Source: Spirochaetes bacterium GWF1_49_6
GTDB lineage: Bacteria > Spirochaetota > Brevinematia > Brevinematales > GWF1-51-8
Assembly (NCBI GenBank): GCA_001829395.1
Contig: MIBD01000082.1
Coordinates: 7,517-14,485 of the forward strand
Direction of reading: 5' to 3'
DNA length: 6,969 nucleotides
The position numbers were made by a program, and so were the translations under genes. Below the pieces are notes generated by a model. The model was not told the origin of the DNA. It worked only from the letters and a program-made list of their open reading frames with translations, and ran no database searches. Each line of letters starts with the position of its first letter. Within the stretch, counting starts at the first letter, position 1. Shown here piece by piece: positions 1 to 6,686 of this stretch.

Positions 1-243
1 GCCGCTTCTTTAAATAAGTCTTTGGAAATAACCACGAGGGAATATTTTAGCATTTCCTAGCGGGTTTCGCAAGATTCCGTTAAATTACTAAAAAGAGTTT
101 ACCTATTTCGTTCCAGCGAACTATTTTTCATATACATGCCAATCTATAAATCCTTTCGGTTTCTGACCCATTAATTTATATATTTGTGCCGGTTTGCGGG
201 TGCATTTAATTCAATATCAGCTTTTATTAACTCGTTATTATTA
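1..243. other. AT-rich leading region without a convincing gene
   Basis: No open frame here has a plausible start, ribosome site and recognisable product. Both strands are broken by frequent stops, and the composition is more AT-rich than the coding regions to the right. On the minus strand, two short stop-bounded stretches in different frames read like fragments of a protein (about 171-248 and 121-210), but neither has a clear start and I recognise no family. The region is best described as intergenic sequence upstream of the lipoprotein gene, possibly holding a decayed gene end. Confidence 0.55.
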
Positions 244-272
244 TTGCATTATTATAAAAAGTGGACTACAAT
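244..272 (+). promoter_or_regulatory. Sigma-70-type promoter of the propeller lipoprotein gene
   Basis: A -35 box TTGCAT (244-249) and a -10 box TACAAT (267-272) are separated by exactly 17 nt. Transcription would start near 279, giving a leader of about 50 nt before the ATG at 330. The start codon has a good Shine-Dalgarno GAGGAG at 318-323, six bases upstream. No operator-like palindrome is evident around it. Assigned by motif only. Confidence 0.6.
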
Positions 273-329
273 AAAAATATGGTTTTTGGAGGTGTTTTAG
301 AATAGAAATCTTTAAAAGAGGAGCGATAT

Positions 330-1682
330 ATGAAAAGAAAGAAGGGGCTTTTTTTGTTATTGATTTTCGCAGGCATTGTTTCTGCCTGTACTGCACTGGT
401 TGTGGATAACGGAGTAAACACAGTCGCGTTATGGGCAAAGACCTACGGCGGGACGAATTCTGATTATGTCAGTTCAATAGCGCAGACATCCGACGGCGGT
501 TATGTTATCGCGGGTTATACCCAATCGTTTGGCGCGGGATTGTTCGATATTATGGTTATTAAACTTGACGGAACCGGCGCAATCACATGGCAAAAAACCT
601 ACGGCGGGACGAATAATGATTTTGTCAGTTCAATAGCGCAGACATCCGACGGCGGTTATGTTATCGCCGGAAACACTTATTCCTTTGGATCGGGCGGTTC
701 CGATGCGTGGATACTCAAACTTGACGGAATTGGCGCAATCACATGGCAGAAAACCTTTGGTGAGACAAATTATGATAGTATTTATTCGATTGCACAGTCG
801 TCTGACAGCGGGTATATTATCACCGGAAGCACTTATTCCTTTGGATCGGGCGGTTCCGATGCGTGGATACTCAAACTTGACGGAACCGGCGCAATCACAT
901 GGCAAAAAACATTTGGCGGGACTAATAATGATTATGCCAACATGGTGGTGCAAACATCCGACAGCGGGTATATTATCGCCGGAAGCACTTATTCCTTTGG
1001 ATCGGGCGGTTTCGATGCGTGGATAATCAAACTCGACGGTTCGGGCAGTACCAACTGGCAGAAAATATACGGGGGAACGAATCAAGAGCATGCTAAATCC
1101 GTAGCGCAGACGTCCGACGGCGGTTATGTTCTGGCTGGGCAAACAATGTCCTATGGTACAGGGTATTATGATGCGTGGATACTCAAACTTGACGGAACCG
1201 GCGCAATCACATGGCAGAAAACCTACGGAAGTACACTTAACGATGAAGCTATTTCAGTGATGCAAACGTCTGACGGTGGATATTTGATCGGCGGAAAAAC
1301 CTATTATTTTGGAGCAGGCGATTCCGATTTATGGTTATTCAAGCTCGACAGTACGGGAGCGGTAACATGGGAAAAAACATACGGTGGAACAAATACGGAA
1401 ACATTCAGGTCTTTTAAAACGACATCAGATGGGAAATATATTGTAGCTGGGTTAACCCAATCGTTTGGCGCGGGATTGTACGATTATTGGGTATTCAAAT
1501 CCGATGTGAACGGGAACCTGTCCGGTGCGGGCTTTGTGAACAATTCTTCCGCTTCTGTAAGTAATTCCGCGGCAACGGTAGGAAATACGACGAATGACGG
1601 GGTAAACAGCGCCGCGACTGTCGGAGATACTGCGGTAACCGGAGTTAATTCCAGCGCGATTATCGACGTGCAGTATCCGTAA
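330..1682 (+). CDS. Lipoprotein with seven 52-residue repeats, probable seven-bladed beta-propeller
   Basis: The 450-residue protein starts with a charged, then hydrophobic signal peptide ending in VSAC, so Cys20 should be lipidated and the protein anchored at the cell envelope. Residues 35-398 are seven tandem repeats of exactly 52 residues with the pattern WQKTYGGTN, then SIAQTSDGGYVIAG, then SFG(A/S)G, then DAWILKLDGTGAIT. Similar repeats are common in secreted bacterial proteins of unknown role; four-strand repeats of this length in sevens normally form a beta-propeller, which is my inference here. Residues 399-450 are an Asn/Ser/Ala/Val-rich tail with a 14-residue repeat. No catalytic residues are apparent, so binding to a protein or glycan is more likely than enzymatic activity, but the ligand is unknown. 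The gene has its own promoter and terminator and appears monocistronic. Start chosen from the GAGGAG site and signal peptide. Confidence 0.93.
   Translation: MKRKKGLFLLLIFAGIVSACTALVVDNGVNTVALWAKTYGGTNSDYVSSIAQTSDGGYVIAGYTQSFGAGLFDIMVIKLDGTGAITWQKTYGGTNNDFVSSIAQTSDGGYVIAGNTYSFGSGGSDAWILKLDGIGAITWQKTFGETNYDSIYSIAQSSDSGYIITGSTYSFGSGGSDAWILKLDGTGAITWQKTFGGTNNDYANMVVQTSDSGYIIAGSTYSFGSGGFDAWIIKLDGSGSTNWQKIYGGTNQEHAKSVAQTSDGGYVLAGQTMSYGTGYYDAWILKLDGTGAITWQKTYGSTLNDEAISVMQTSDGGYLIGGKTYYFGAGDSDLWLFKLDSTGAVTWEKTYGGTNTETFRSFKTTSDGKYIVAGLTQSFGAGLYDYWVFKSDVNGNLSGAGFVNNSSASVSNSAATVGNTTNDGVNSAATVGDTAVTGVNSSAIIDVQYP
432..1523 (+). repeat. Seven in-frame 156-bp tandem coding repeats
   Basis: Each unit encodes one 52-residue blade (units begin at 432, 588, 744, 900, 1056, 1212 and 1368). 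Parts of some units are nearly identical in DNA as well as protein: 674-729 in unit 2 and 830-885 in unit 3 match over 56 bases, and 519-543 in unit 1 matches 1455-1479 in unit 7 over 25 bases. Other units have diverged at many silent and replacement sites. This patchwork suggests recent duplication or gene conversion between units. Confidence 0.92.
1563..1679 (+). repeat. C-terminal 14-residue tandem repeat of the propeller lipoprotein
   Basis: Residues 412-425 and 426-439 share NSAATVG(N/D)T followed by a variable stretch and GV, and residues 440-450 start a third, partial copy (NSSAI). The composition is Asn, Ser, Ala, Thr and Val, unlike the blades. It may be a flexible or beta-stranded extension; no sorting signal that I know is visible. 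Confidence 0.65.
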
Positions 1683-1703
1683 TAAAGAACCTGAATTCGA
1701 ATA

Positions 1704-1736
1704 ACCGTCCCACGTGAAAGCGCGGGGCGGTTTTTT
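1704..1736 (+). terminator. Intrinsic terminator of the propeller lipoprotein gene
   Basis: Twelve bases at 1704-1715 pair with 1720-1731, with one A-C mismatch and two G-T wobbles, around a GAAA loop that fits the GNRA tetraloop pattern. A run of six T (1731-1736) follows. It begins 21 bases after the stop codon. The facing minus-strand gene ends at 1764, and on that strand the hairpin has no good T-run, so termination is likely strong in one direction only. Confidence 0.85.
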
Positions 1737-1763
1737 ATGGAATATATTGTTGCGAGTTGCCTA

Positions 1764-3398
1764 TCAATATATCCCCGCCGACCCGGAAATATTCAATTGG
1801 TACTCCTCCGACACGTTCGTGCCCGCGTAACGGAGCACCTCGATCATATACCATCCCGTATTAGTCGCGTCTATAATAATCGTCTCGTCCACGCCGTACC
1901 CGATTGCTTCCGAACTGCCGACACGGTTCGCGGAAAATATATCCCCATGATAGAGAAAGAGACTGTCGTCGCAGCTCGGCGGTACGTCGAGGGTCAGGCT
2001 GAGCGTGCCGGTATTGGTGACCAGTATCTGATAGTAGTCATACGTATGCAGAGCGAGACTCTTATTCGTAGTCCCCGCGCCTATCCACATAAAATGCGGG
2101 AAAACATACAACGCGCGGAGATAATCGTCCCACAGCGAACCGGAAAGGAAATTCCCCACCCCGCCGTAGGTGTAGTCCAAATCGTCATAGAGATGAAGTT
2201 TACCGTAGGGCGAACGTATCTGGTAGAACGTACCGAGATAGAGGGCGATCCCGTGCGAACGGGGATTCCCCGCAAAGATGTCGCCGAGTGGGTTTTGATA
2301 ATGAGCCATGACCATACTGTCGATAGCCGACATTAAATCAGTTGACGACGGCAGGGGATAGTTCTGCGCGAGGTCGTACAGGTCGAGATGGATATACCCG
2401 CCGTATGCTTGATAATAATACTGCTCGACCGTCCCCGTGAGCGTGGTTATCATCGCCGTAGGGATATTCGTATGCGTGGGGTTTATCCACAGGTTGGTTG
2501 CGGCGATTAAGTCGGAAACATACGCCTCGAACTTCGCGAAAACATTTGTAACCTGCCGCAGGTCGTACGCAGCGAGCGTGGTATATTGCAGGTCTTTCCA
2601 TGTATTCGAGTAGGACATCACGAGACTGTAGCAGAGGTTCGACGGGGTGGGGTTTTGGTCGAAACGGTCGAGCCAGTCGTCGTACTTCCATCCCCCGTTG
2701 GGTTCGAGGTCGGCCGATGCGACCATATAGTCCGCGGCATCCTTGAGATCATACGCGGTCTCGAGCATCCCCATCAGGCACGCGTCGAACCCGATCACGT
2801 CGATACCCTTACCGGCGAGCGCGGGCGCGAACTGGTTATTGCCGATAAAGTCGTCCCCGGAGGTATCGTCATAAGCGACCCCCAGCGTGTTAAGGTTGGT
2901 ATTCCATTCCCACCCGTCGCCGTGATTCCACAGGACGAGGAATGTATATTGGGTGTTATAGTTTGCGTTCGCCCAGTCGACAAACCGCGCGAGCGTGCCG
3001 GGATCGCCCATATTCAGCTCGTCTGAATCTCCGGCCGCGGAAAGCCCCATGCCGGATAACCTCAGGGAGACGATCGTGTTATCGGGGGTATCGTTCTGGT
3101 ACACCGCTTGGTAGAGGCGCGTCCCCGTCCAGTCCCCGTCGGCTATAGAGTAACCGTAAACGCGGTCGAACAGGACGAGCACGATGATATTGGTATTCGT
3201 GAGGGCGCTCGCGGCCTCGATCTCGTTGAAGTCCTTGAGCGCGTCGGCCTCGAGATTGTTGTCGCCGTCGAGATACACCAGCACCATCCATAACGCGTTG
3301 GTCGGGTGTGACGGGGTATTATCCTTGGGCGGGACAGGCTCGGCCGCGCAGGAGGCAAGCGTTAACGCGAGCAGGGTGAGAATAAGTGTGCGTGCCAT
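1764..3398 (-). CDS. Clostripain-family (peptidase C11) lipoprotein protease
   Basis: The product should be a 544-residue secreted cysteine protease. A signal peptide ends in LASC, giving lipidated Cys17. The family opening WMVLVYLDGDNNLE lies at 37-50, the catalytic histidine is His159 in LWNHGDGW, and the catalytic cysteine is Cys207 in GFDACLMG, the expected order and spacing for C11 enzymes. These cleave after basic residues in characterised members (Arg for clostripain); the specificity here is not readable. Residues about 445-540 look like a PPC-type (bacterial pre-peptidase C-terminal) beta-sandwich, with a DYYQILV...TGTLSLTL start and a YMIEVLRYAG...YQLNISG end. The start is supported by GGAG five bases upstream of the ATG. 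Only a weak promoter candidate lies upstream on the minus strand (TTGATA, complement of 3449-3454). The composition is GC-rich, in contrast to the S41-like gene upstream. Confidence 0.93.
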   Translation of the reverse strand: MARTLILTLLALTLASCAAEPVPPKDNTPSHPTNALWMVLVYLDGDNNLEADALKDFNEIEAASALTNTNIIVLVLFDRVYGYSIADGDWTGTRLYQAVYQNDTPDNTIVSLRLSGMGLSAAGDSDELNMGDPGTLARFVDWANANYNTQYTFLVLWNHGDGWEWNTNLNTLGVAYDDTSGDDFIGNNQFAPALAGKGIDVIGFDACLMGMLETAYDLKDAADYMVASADLEPNGGWKYDDWLDRFDQNPTPSNLCYSLVMSYSNTWKDLQYTTLAAYDLRQVTNVFAKFEAYVSDLIAATNLWINPTHTNIPTAMITTLTGTVEQYYYQAYGGYIHLDLYDLAQNYPLPSSTDLMSAIDSMVMAHYQNPLGDIFAGNPRSHGIALYLGTFYQIRSPYGKLHLYDDLDYTYGGVGNFLSGSLWDDYLRALYVFPHFMWIGAGTTNKSLALHTYDYYQILVTNTGTLSLTLDVPPSCDDSLFLYHGDIFSANRVGSSEAIGYGVDETIIIDATNTGWYMIEVLRYAGTNVSEEYQLNISGSAGIY

Positions 3399-3461
3399 CG
3401 GAACTCCGGGAAATGTTTATCTAATAGTCTGACACGGAATCGGGGAAATATCAAGCGACCC

Positions 3462-3692
3462 GCACGATGCGGGGAGTCCCGCGGGCACAAGGATGTGCTG
3501 GAGCGGGACGACAATACGCACGACGCGAGGAGTCCCGCCTACCTTCTACCGAAGGTAGACAAGCGGGCACATCCCGCTTTTGCGGAATGCAAGCAGATGT
3601 GCGTGAGCGGGACGACTATTAGCACGACGCGAGGAGTCCCGCGGGCACATCCCGCTTATGCGGAATGCAAGCAGATGTGCGTGAGCGGGACG
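3462..3692. repeat. Three tandem copies of a nested-hairpin intergenic repeat
   Basis: Copies A (3462-3512), B (3518-3616) and C (3622-3692) begin with GCACGA and end with GCGGGACG, separated by 5-nt spacers. In full copy C, GTCCCGC (3636-3642) pairs with GCGGGAC (3685-3691), GCACATC (3645-3651) with GATGTGC (3674-3680), and CCGC (3652-3655) with GCGG (3660-3663), so the unit folds as one long interrupted hairpin. Copy A lacks the inner part but still closes with GCACA/TGTGC. Copy B carries a 24-nt insertion at 3539-3562. The array fills most of the 311-base gap between the two minus-strand protease genes, starting 17 bases beyond the S41-like stop codon. No T-run follows the hairpins, so it is not a classic terminator. 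It resembles REP-like or miniature-element DNA; no transposase is nearby. Confidence 0.85.
3539..3562. repeat. 24-nt hairpin element inserted in repeat copy B
   Basis: CTACCTTC (3539-3546) and GAAGGTAG (3551-3558) are perfectly complementary around the loop TACC, followed by ACAA. Copy C lacks these 24 bases at the same point, which marks them as an insertion, and GC flanks both sides (3537-3538 and 3563-3564), compatible with a 2-bp duplication or simple repeat ambiguity. A related copy lies at 6687-6710. Confidence 0.7.
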
Positions 3693-3709
3693 GAAAATAC
3701 TCACTCAGT

Positions 3710-5275
3710 TTATTTTTGCTGGAGTACCCATTTGACGAGCGAATCCTTATTCGTGAGGTACTCCGGGGAGTATAAATCCCCGTCGTTTGTCTCACGGTAT
3801 ACCGTCTCGTCGAACGTGTACGGTACGAACTGCTCGACTTCGTTATGATAAACAGAATCGGAGTTTTTTATATCGGAAACATCGAAATCTAAAATGAAGC
3901 CGTAGAGATATTTAGAATTTGGCAGCGTGTCGAAGGAAGCACCTCCGCCCATCCCGTTATTCGGCCATCCGAGAGGCATTCCTACAGTTAGAATTTTATC
4001 CGTATTTAATCCTATATTCATAAAAACAATACCGCTGGAATATAGATCTTTGTCATGTATGAGATATATGATTCCCGGATAGTTCAATCCTTCCGGTGAT
4101 GGAAATATTGTAGTTTTGAAATCTAATATATCAACCAGAATGTTTTTTAGGATTTTCAACGTTTTTTCAAATTCTATATTAAGTTCAACAGAGGCCAATT
4201 CGTTATATATACTCATAGGTTTATAATTACTGTAATTTGATTCTTGGTGTAAAACTACCTTTGAGCCTGAATATGTAAAGGGATCACCGATTAAATAACT
4301 AATAAGTGTAAATGTAGCGAGTGGTATTCCCCCCTGATTCCCGCGGATATCGACGATTACTTTTTTAATATCGTTCGTTTTATAGAGAGGAATGTTTTTC
4401 TTGTAGTATTCAGTGTCATTACACTTCGGGAAACGAATATAAAGTGTTTTAATGTTAGTGAAATAGAAAATCTTAGGGTAGTCTTCTTCTTTCTTGGGTA
4501 TTTTTTGGAGTTTTTGATTACTGTCGAACTCAGACTGTAGGGTATTCTTTCCTGCTTTAAAGGTCAGGGAAAATTTCGAATTTTTTAAGGAAGCATCGGA
4601 GAGATAGAAATAATCGTCGTAAAACACCTTTTTACTACTGTCCCAGTTGAGATACTTATAAATTAGGAGGGTTCGGATATAATCGCTGACCGGCTGGCCG
4701 TCGATTTTCAATACGGTCGCGCCTTTGGGGATAACCGTATTCGCGTTGGTGAATGTCTTATACACGACATATTCGCCGTTGTAATATAGGATCGGGAGGC
4801 GGATTTTTATTTTCATATAATAATTGGGCACCCAACAATGGTACTTATTGTTAATCTTTTTTAATTCTGCTTTTTCATAGTCGGAATATGCGCTTATATA
4901 TGGTAAATGAGATACTGCATAAGGACAATGATGCTCCTGTAACGCGACCAACGCACGGTACACCAGTATAATAAAATCCTTCTTATTCGTAATAAACTGG
5001 ATCGTATTCCTGAGTTTGTCGAACTCCTTATTGACATCGTAATTATAATAATCTTTCAGTATGCTAATCATAATATGTTTTTCATTCAGGTTTTTTACGA
5101 GGTAGTTGAAGTCCTCGAACATTTCCGCCTGCGACATTGTTTCAATAATATTTGTTTTCTTGATTATGGCAATATCCTTTACCGCCGCCCCACCGCTTTT
5201 TTTCCACATACCTTGTCCGCAGGAAACAGTTATAAAGAGCAATATGGGCACTGCAATCACATATATCCGCTTCAT
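3710..5275 (-). CDS. S41-family-like lipoprotein peptidase, Ser/His type
   Basis: The 521-residue protein has a signal peptide ending in TVSC (lipidated Cys19). Motifs fit the S41 (tail-specific/tricorn-like) family: a His-containing QEHHCPY motif at 113-119; a PDZ-like stretch VIPKGATVLKIDGQPVSDYI at 181-200; the core VIVDIRGNQGG at 306-316; a nucleophile region DLYSSGIVF at 410-418; VGMP at 431-434; and a C-terminal segment with VPYTFDETVY near 484. Aligned with E. coli Tsp by the VGEP/VGMP motif, Ser413 takes the nucleophile position, but no lysine follows where Tsp has its general base. This fits the Ser/His S41 subgroup with His115 or His116, or else an inactive homologue. Codon use is much more AT-rich than its neighbours, which may reflect transfer. 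Start chosen from GGAG seven bases upstream and the signal peptide. The substrate is unknown. Confidence 0.82.
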   Translation of the reverse strand: MKRIYVIAVPILLFITVSCGQGMWKKSGGAAVKDIAIIKKTNIIETMSQAEMFEDFNYLVKNLNEKHIMISILKDYYNYDVNKEFDKLRNTIQFITNKKDFIILVYRALVALQEHHCPYAVSHLPYISAYSDYEKAELKKINNKYHCWVPNYYMKIKIRLPILYYNGEYVVYKTFTNANTVIPKGATVLKIDGQPVSDYIRTLLIYKYLNWDSSKKVFYDDYFYLSDASLKNSKFSLTFKAGKNTLQSEFDSNQKLQKIPKKEEDYPKIFYFTNIKTLYIRFPKCNDTEYYKKNIPLYKTNDIKKVIVDIRGNQGGIPLATFTLISYLIGDPFTYSGSKVVLHQESNYSNYKPMSIYNELASVELNIEFEKTLKILKNILVDILDFKTTIFPSPEGLNYPGIIYLIHDKDLYSSGIVFMNIGLNTDKILTVGMPLGWPNNGMGGGASFDTLPNSKYLYGFILDFDVSDIKNSDSVYHNEVEQFVPYTFDETVYRETNDGDLYSPEYLTNKDSLVKWVLQQK

Positions 5276-5301
5276 GAGCTTTCTCCGCTTAAAGATATTA
5301 A

Positions 5302-5330
5302 ATTATATGATATAAACATCGTTTTATCAA
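5302..5330 (-). promoter_or_regulatory. Sigma-70-type promoter of the S41-like lipoprotein gene
   Basis: On the minus strand, TTGATA (complement of 5325-5330) and a perfect TATAAT (complement of 5302-5307) are 17 nt apart. The start point would be near 5295, leaving a short leader of about 20 nt that contains the GGAG ribosome site. It is divergent from the galT promoter, with the two -35 boxes only about 18 bases apart, so a regulator bound between them could affect both. Confidence 0.75.
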
Positions 5331-5348
5331 CAATAAAAACAAATCAGC

Positions 5349-5377
5349 TTGCCAAATTCCCGCACGCTTCCTATAAT
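5349..5377 (+). promoter_or_regulatory. Sigma-70-type promoter of galT
   Basis: TTGCCA (5349-5354) and TATAAT (5372-5377) are 17 nt apart. The sequence matches the glf promoter at 6638-6666 in TTGCCAAAT and in TATAATAATC. The expected start near 5384 gives a leader of about 48 nt and argues against translation from the in-frame ATG at 5385, which would sit at the very 5' end of the transcript. Confidence 0.75.
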
Positions 5378-5423
5378 AATCTAAATGACTTGTAACTTTA
5401 TACTTTCAACTTTTAACTACCCC

Positions 5424-5428
5424 GGAGG
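5424..5428 (+). promoter_or_regulatory. Shine-Dalgarno site that sets the galT start
   Basis: GGAGG lies four bases before the ATG at 5433. The alternative in-frame ATG at 5385 has no such site and would add 16 residues not expected in the family, so the downstream ATG is preferred. Confidence 0.8.
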
Positions 5429-5432
5429 CCGT

Positions 5433-6434
5433 ATGCCCCAGCTTCGCCAGAACATTATCCTGAAGGAATGGGTGGTGATCGCCACCGAACGCGCGAAACG
5501 TCCCGAACAGCTCCGCGAGGAAAAAATCCCCGACTGCGACAGCCTGCCCGAGCATGACGATAAGTGCCCGTTCTGCGACAATCCCAGAAGCCACAAGGAG
5601 CAGGAGTTCCTCCGCGTCCCCGAGACAGGCCCGTGGCGTGTCCGCGTGGTAGCGAACCGTTACCCCGCCCTCGAACCCCCCACCGATAGCATTCATGTCT
5701 ATACCGAGGGATTTTTCCGTTGGATGGACGGGATCGGGCATCACGAGGTGATTATCGAATCGCCGAAACATAACGAAACGATCGCGAATATGGATATCGG
5801 GGACGTCGAACTGATTATCGAGACATACCGCAAACGTTATCTCGCGCTGAAAAAGAACGATTACCTCGAGACGATTATCCCGTTCAGGAACCACGGCGTC
5901 CACGCGGGGGCGTCTATCCCCCACCCGCATTCGCAGATTATCGCAGTGCCGGTCATCCCACGAGACGTGATGACGCGGATGAACGAAAGCATCCGTTACC
6001 ACGAGGAGCACAGGGGATGCGTGTTCTGCAAGGTGCTCAATAACGAGCTGGAGGTGGGGGAACGTATCGTGCTCGAAACCCCCGACTTCGTGTCGTTTAT
6101 CCCCTACGCCGCCGCCTCGCCGTTCCATACATGGGTGTTCCCGAAACGGCATAGTTCCGACTTCGGGGATATTACCGACGAGGATATCACCGATCTGGCA
6201 TACGTCCTTCGCGGTACGCTGCGGAAAATTCATATCGGTCTCAATGACCCCGACTATAATTTTATCATCCGTTCCGCGCCGCGCGGCTATAGTAATTCGG
6301 AGTTCTTCCATTGGTATATCACCATCGTCCCGCGCCTGACACGTACCGCGGGGTTCGAGCTGGGCACCGGGATGTTCATCAATCCGTCGATACCTGAGAA
6401 CGACGCGGAGTACCTTCGGAGTATCAAGATATAA
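5433..6434 (+). CDS. galT: Galactose-1-phosphate uridylyltransferase family enzyme
   Basis: GalT transfers UMP from UDP-glucose to galactose-1-phosphate, making UDP-galactose and glucose-1-phosphate in the cytoplasm (Leloir pathway). The 333-residue product has the two-half HIT-superfamily layout: an N-terminal zinc-type CPFC (Cys45, Cys48), NRYPALEP (76-82), GHHEVIIESPKHNE (102-115), and the active-site segment NHGVHAGASIPHPHSQ (153-168), in which His166 of HPH should be the nucleotidylated histidine. A second CVFC (196-199), the PFHTWVFPKRH segment (230-240) and a C-terminal GFELGTGMFINP (307-318) complete it. The AGAS-x-PHPHSQ variant is closer to the ADP-glucose phosphorylase-like branch than to E. 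coli GalT, so another hexose-1-phosphate or nucleotide is possible. It has its own promoter, diverges from the S41-like gene and precedes glf, which uses UDP-galactose. No clear terminator follows. Confidence 0.9.
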   Translation: MPQLRQNIILKEWVVIATERAKRPEQLREEKIPDCDSLPEHDDKCPFCDNPRSHKEQEFLRVPETGPWRVRVVANRYPALEPPTDSIHVYTEGFFRWMDGIGHHEVIIESPKHNETIANMDIGDVELIIETYRKRYLALKKNDYLETIIPFRNHGVHAGASIPHPHSQIIAVPVIPRDVMTRMNESIRYHEEHRGCVFCKVLNNELEVGERIVLETPDFVSFIPYAAASPFHTWVFPKRHSSDFGDITDEDITDLAYVLRGTLRKIHIGLNDPDYNFIIRSAPRGYSNSEFFHWYITIVPRLTRTAGFELGTGMFINPSIPENDAEYLRSIKI

Positions 6435-6513
6435 CGTATATAAATGGAGAAATGCTTAATTCTACTGTCAATATAGCATTAAGAGTATATTGTGTTCCCT
6501 GTTCATCTATACA

Positions 6514-6607
6514 ATCCGCGTTTATCAGTTTTATCCGTGAAATCCGTGTGAGATCGGGTATCATGTTTCCACCCTATTTTCACGCGGATTACGCAGATTA
6601 TACGGAT
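6514..6607. repeat. Nine-bp-period ATCCG repeat arranged as an inverted pair
   Basis: On the left arm, ATCC/ATCA units start at 6514, 6524, 6533 and 6542. On the right arm, the complementary GGAT/AGAT units lie at 6586, 6595 and 6604. Positions 6524-6551 and the complement of 6580-6607 agree at 21 of 28 bases, separated by 28 bases, so the arms can form a long imperfect stem; the innermost eleven pairs have only one G-T wobble. The period of three codons makes open frames reading like HADYADYTDY, which I consider non-coding artefacts. It lies between galT and the glf promoter. I recall similar ATCCG-type repeats dispersed in other bacterial genomes, but cannot check that here. Confidence 0.75.
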
Positions 6608-6637
6608 TACCGATGGTATAAGTTTCACATAACTTCC

Positions 6638-6666
6638 TTGCCAAATCGCGGCTTGCGTAATATAAT
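6638..6666 (+). promoter_or_regulatory. Sigma-70-type promoter of glf
   Basis: TTGCCA (6638-6643) and TATAAT (6661-6666) are 17 nt apart. Nine bases from the -35 box and ten from the -10 box are identical to the galT promoter. Transcription would begin near 6673, about 74 nt before the glf ATG, so glf can be expressed independently of galT. Confidence 0.75.
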
Positions 6667-6686
6667 AATCCGGTTGCCGAGCGCCG

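Noticed and set aside
279..305. Eight-codon leader peptide MVFGGVLE upstream of the propeller lipoprotein
   Set aside because: Its ATG would lie at the inferred transcription start with no ribosome site, and the codons show no attenuation pattern.
630..1142. Long open frames on both strands inside the propeller gene
   Set aside because: The 156-bp repeat is a multiple of three, so any frame open in one unit stays open in the others. They are shadows of the real gene.
1737..2336. Plus-strand open frame of 199 codons opposite the C11 protease end
   Set aside because: It overlaps well-supported minus-strand coding sequence and begins right after a terminator, with no promoter or ribosome site.
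3462..3692. CRISPR array
   Set aside because: Only three unequal copies with 5-nt spacers are present, there are no unique spacers of 25-40 bases, and no cas gene is in the window.
3495..3848. Plus-strand open frame of 117 codons across the hairpin array
   Set aside because: Its repeated peptide is fully explained by the tandem DNA repeat, it lacks a ribosome site, and its last third is antisense to the S41-like coding end.
5406..6311. Minus-strand open frame of 301 codons opposite galT
   Set aside because: It is antisense to a clear GalT, its protein has no family-like motifs, and its His/Asp/Val-rich composition is typical of the reverse of a GC-rich gene.
6451..6480. Inverted repeat AATGCT/AGCATT after galT as a terminator
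   Set aside because: The stem is short and AT-rich, the loop is 18 bases and no T-run follows, so it does not meet the pattern of an intrinsic terminator.
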